A DNA stretch of 7,341 bases from Nitrospira defluvii. GTDB taxonomy: Bacteria; Nitrospirota; Nitrospiria; Nitrospirales; Nitrospiraceae. Numbering within the stretch: position 1 is the first letter of the stretch; every line of letters begins with the position of its first letter. This document shows, one piece after another, positions 6,792 through 7,341 of this stretch. Below the pieces are notes generated by a model. That model ran no database searches and had not been told where the DNA came from. It saw nothing but the letters and a program-made list of their open reading frames with translations. The stretch spans positions 1 to 7,341 of the forward strand of contig JACQHN010000517.1 in NCBI GenBank assembly GCA_016199015.1, written 5' to 3'. The position numbers and the translations under genes were made by a program.

Positions 6792-6829
6792 CCGCGATCG
6801 GCCGTCGCATGCGGGACAGCCGATCGCGG
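6792..6829. repeat. Perfect 11-bp inverted repeat upstream of the TfoX-like gene
   Basis: CCGCGATCGGC at 6792-6802 is the exact reverse complement of GCCGATCGCGG at 6819-6829, with a 16-base loop that itself contains GCATGC. It lies in the 215-base gap between the lipoprotein-like gene and the TfoX-like gene. There is no T-run on either side, so a classic intrinsic terminator is not supported; it may be a protein-binding dyad or an untranslated-RNA hairpin. Confidence 0.5.
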
Positions 6830-6944
6830 GCCACGGCTTCGTGTACAAATCTCTTGAAGCCTGTGGTCGGTGTCAATGTCCTGTTCTTGTCACATGGGCA
6901 CGCGGGCTACATCTGTCGTGGCGCACTGTGCAACATTGCCCGAA

Positions 6945-7341
6945 TCATTTCAACGTCTGCAGGGACTCGCGGAGCTCGCGCACCTCGGTTGCAAAGAGTT
7001 CCAGGTGCTGGCTGCGTTGGGGTTGATCGTCTTTAAACTTCCAGACCCGCTTGAAAATCGCCCACAACTCCTTATTGTGCGTCACGGTAAGCGCATAGGC
7101 GGGAGTCTCGCGTTTGTCTTTTTCGACGCAACAGAGCGAGTTGTCGAAGGCATGCAGTTGATTGTGCAGATCATTGAAGGCTTGATCGTTCCCTCTTCCG
7201 TTTTGACCGGCCTTAGCGCTCGCCTCCATCATGTTGGTCAGATTGATGAGGGTCTCGACGGTATTGGCGCCTTTGGCCTTCTCTGTAAATTCTTTGGCAT
7301 GTGGATAGAAAAGATAGCTGCATCCGCTCGAAGTGAGCAAC
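6945..7341 (-). CDS. Probable lipoprotein of unknown family, N-terminus outside the window
   Basis: The gene is open to the window edge, so only the last 131 or so residues are seen and the true start is probably upstream. The first visible residues, LLTSSGCSYLFYPHAKEF, resemble the end of a lipoprotein signal peptide, with SSG-Cys as an atypical lipobox (serine rather than leucine at -3). If so, nearly the whole mature protein is here, with lipidation at that Cys. The rest is soluble and mostly helical. It has TVETLINLTNMME near residues 27-39, two adjacent cysteines (CC) near the middle, and a charged C-terminus ending ELRESLQTLK that looks like a long helix or short coiled coil. I do not recognise the family. 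It ends 215 bases before the TfoX-like gene, so it is probably separately expressed. Confidence 0.6.
   Translation of the reverse strand, partial: LLTSSGCSYLFYPHAKEFTEKAKGANTVETLINLTNMMEASAKAGQNGRGNDQAFNDLHNQLHAFDNSLCCVEKDKRETPAYALTVTHNKELWAIFKRVWKFKDDQPQRSQHLELFATEVRELRESLQTLK

Noticed and set aside
6730..6876. N-terminal 49-codon extension of the TfoX-like protein
   Set aside because: The residues are arginine-rich and unlike the family, whose members begin at MRNDSF; the extension also runs through the 11-bp inverted repeat.
6871..6876. Exact TTGACA on the minus strand as a -35 box for the TfoX-like gene
   Set aside because: No acceptable -10 box occurs at 16-19 bases downstream, so a promoter cannot be supported.

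Overview
The window reads as chromosomal DNA from a Gram-negative bacterium of moderate GC content. The DUF488, TfoX and DUF2784 proteins, a probable lipoprotein and a decayed REP-associated transposase would fit a Nitrospira-like or proteobacterial genome, but no marker gene fixes the taxon, so this is low confidence. Every supportable gene lies on the minus strand, so transcription runs from high to low coordinates.

Right part (7341 to 5740): the C-terminal portion of a probable lipoprotein enters from beyond the window edge and ends at 6945. A 215-base gap with a perfect 11-bp inverted repeat follows. Next is a compact pair, a TfoX N-terminal-domain protein (6729-6334) and a DUF488 protein (6312-5740), 21 bases apart. 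These look like ordinary accessory or housekeeping genes.

Centre (5632 to 939): this is the most interesting part. A promoter-like site with an exact TATAAT and a leader carrying two identical palindromic 10-mers precede a 1309-residue protein. That protein joins an N-terminal PD-(D/E)xK (Mrr-like) nuclease, a STAND-type P-loop NTPase, a probable winged helix and a very long helical C-terminal half. This is the layout of NTPase-based antiphage sensors of the Avs type. Its last 11 bases overlap the start of an AbiEii-family nucleotidyltransferase with complete catalytic motifs but no AbiEi antitoxin beside it. The two genes are probably translationally coupled and form a candidate two-gene defence module of nuclease-STAND sensor plus nucleotidyltransferase. 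I do not recognise this pairing as a described system. A small DUF2784 membrane protein (916-542) starts 22 bases after the nucleotidyltransferase and may share the transcript.

Left part (541 to 1): no intact gene. It holds a 215-bp mobile-element remnant (54-268) with 24-bp terminal inverted repeats. Inside is the frameshifted start of a REP-associated tyrosine transposase gene. A mobile remnant beside a defence-like locus fits an accessory, horizontally mixed region.
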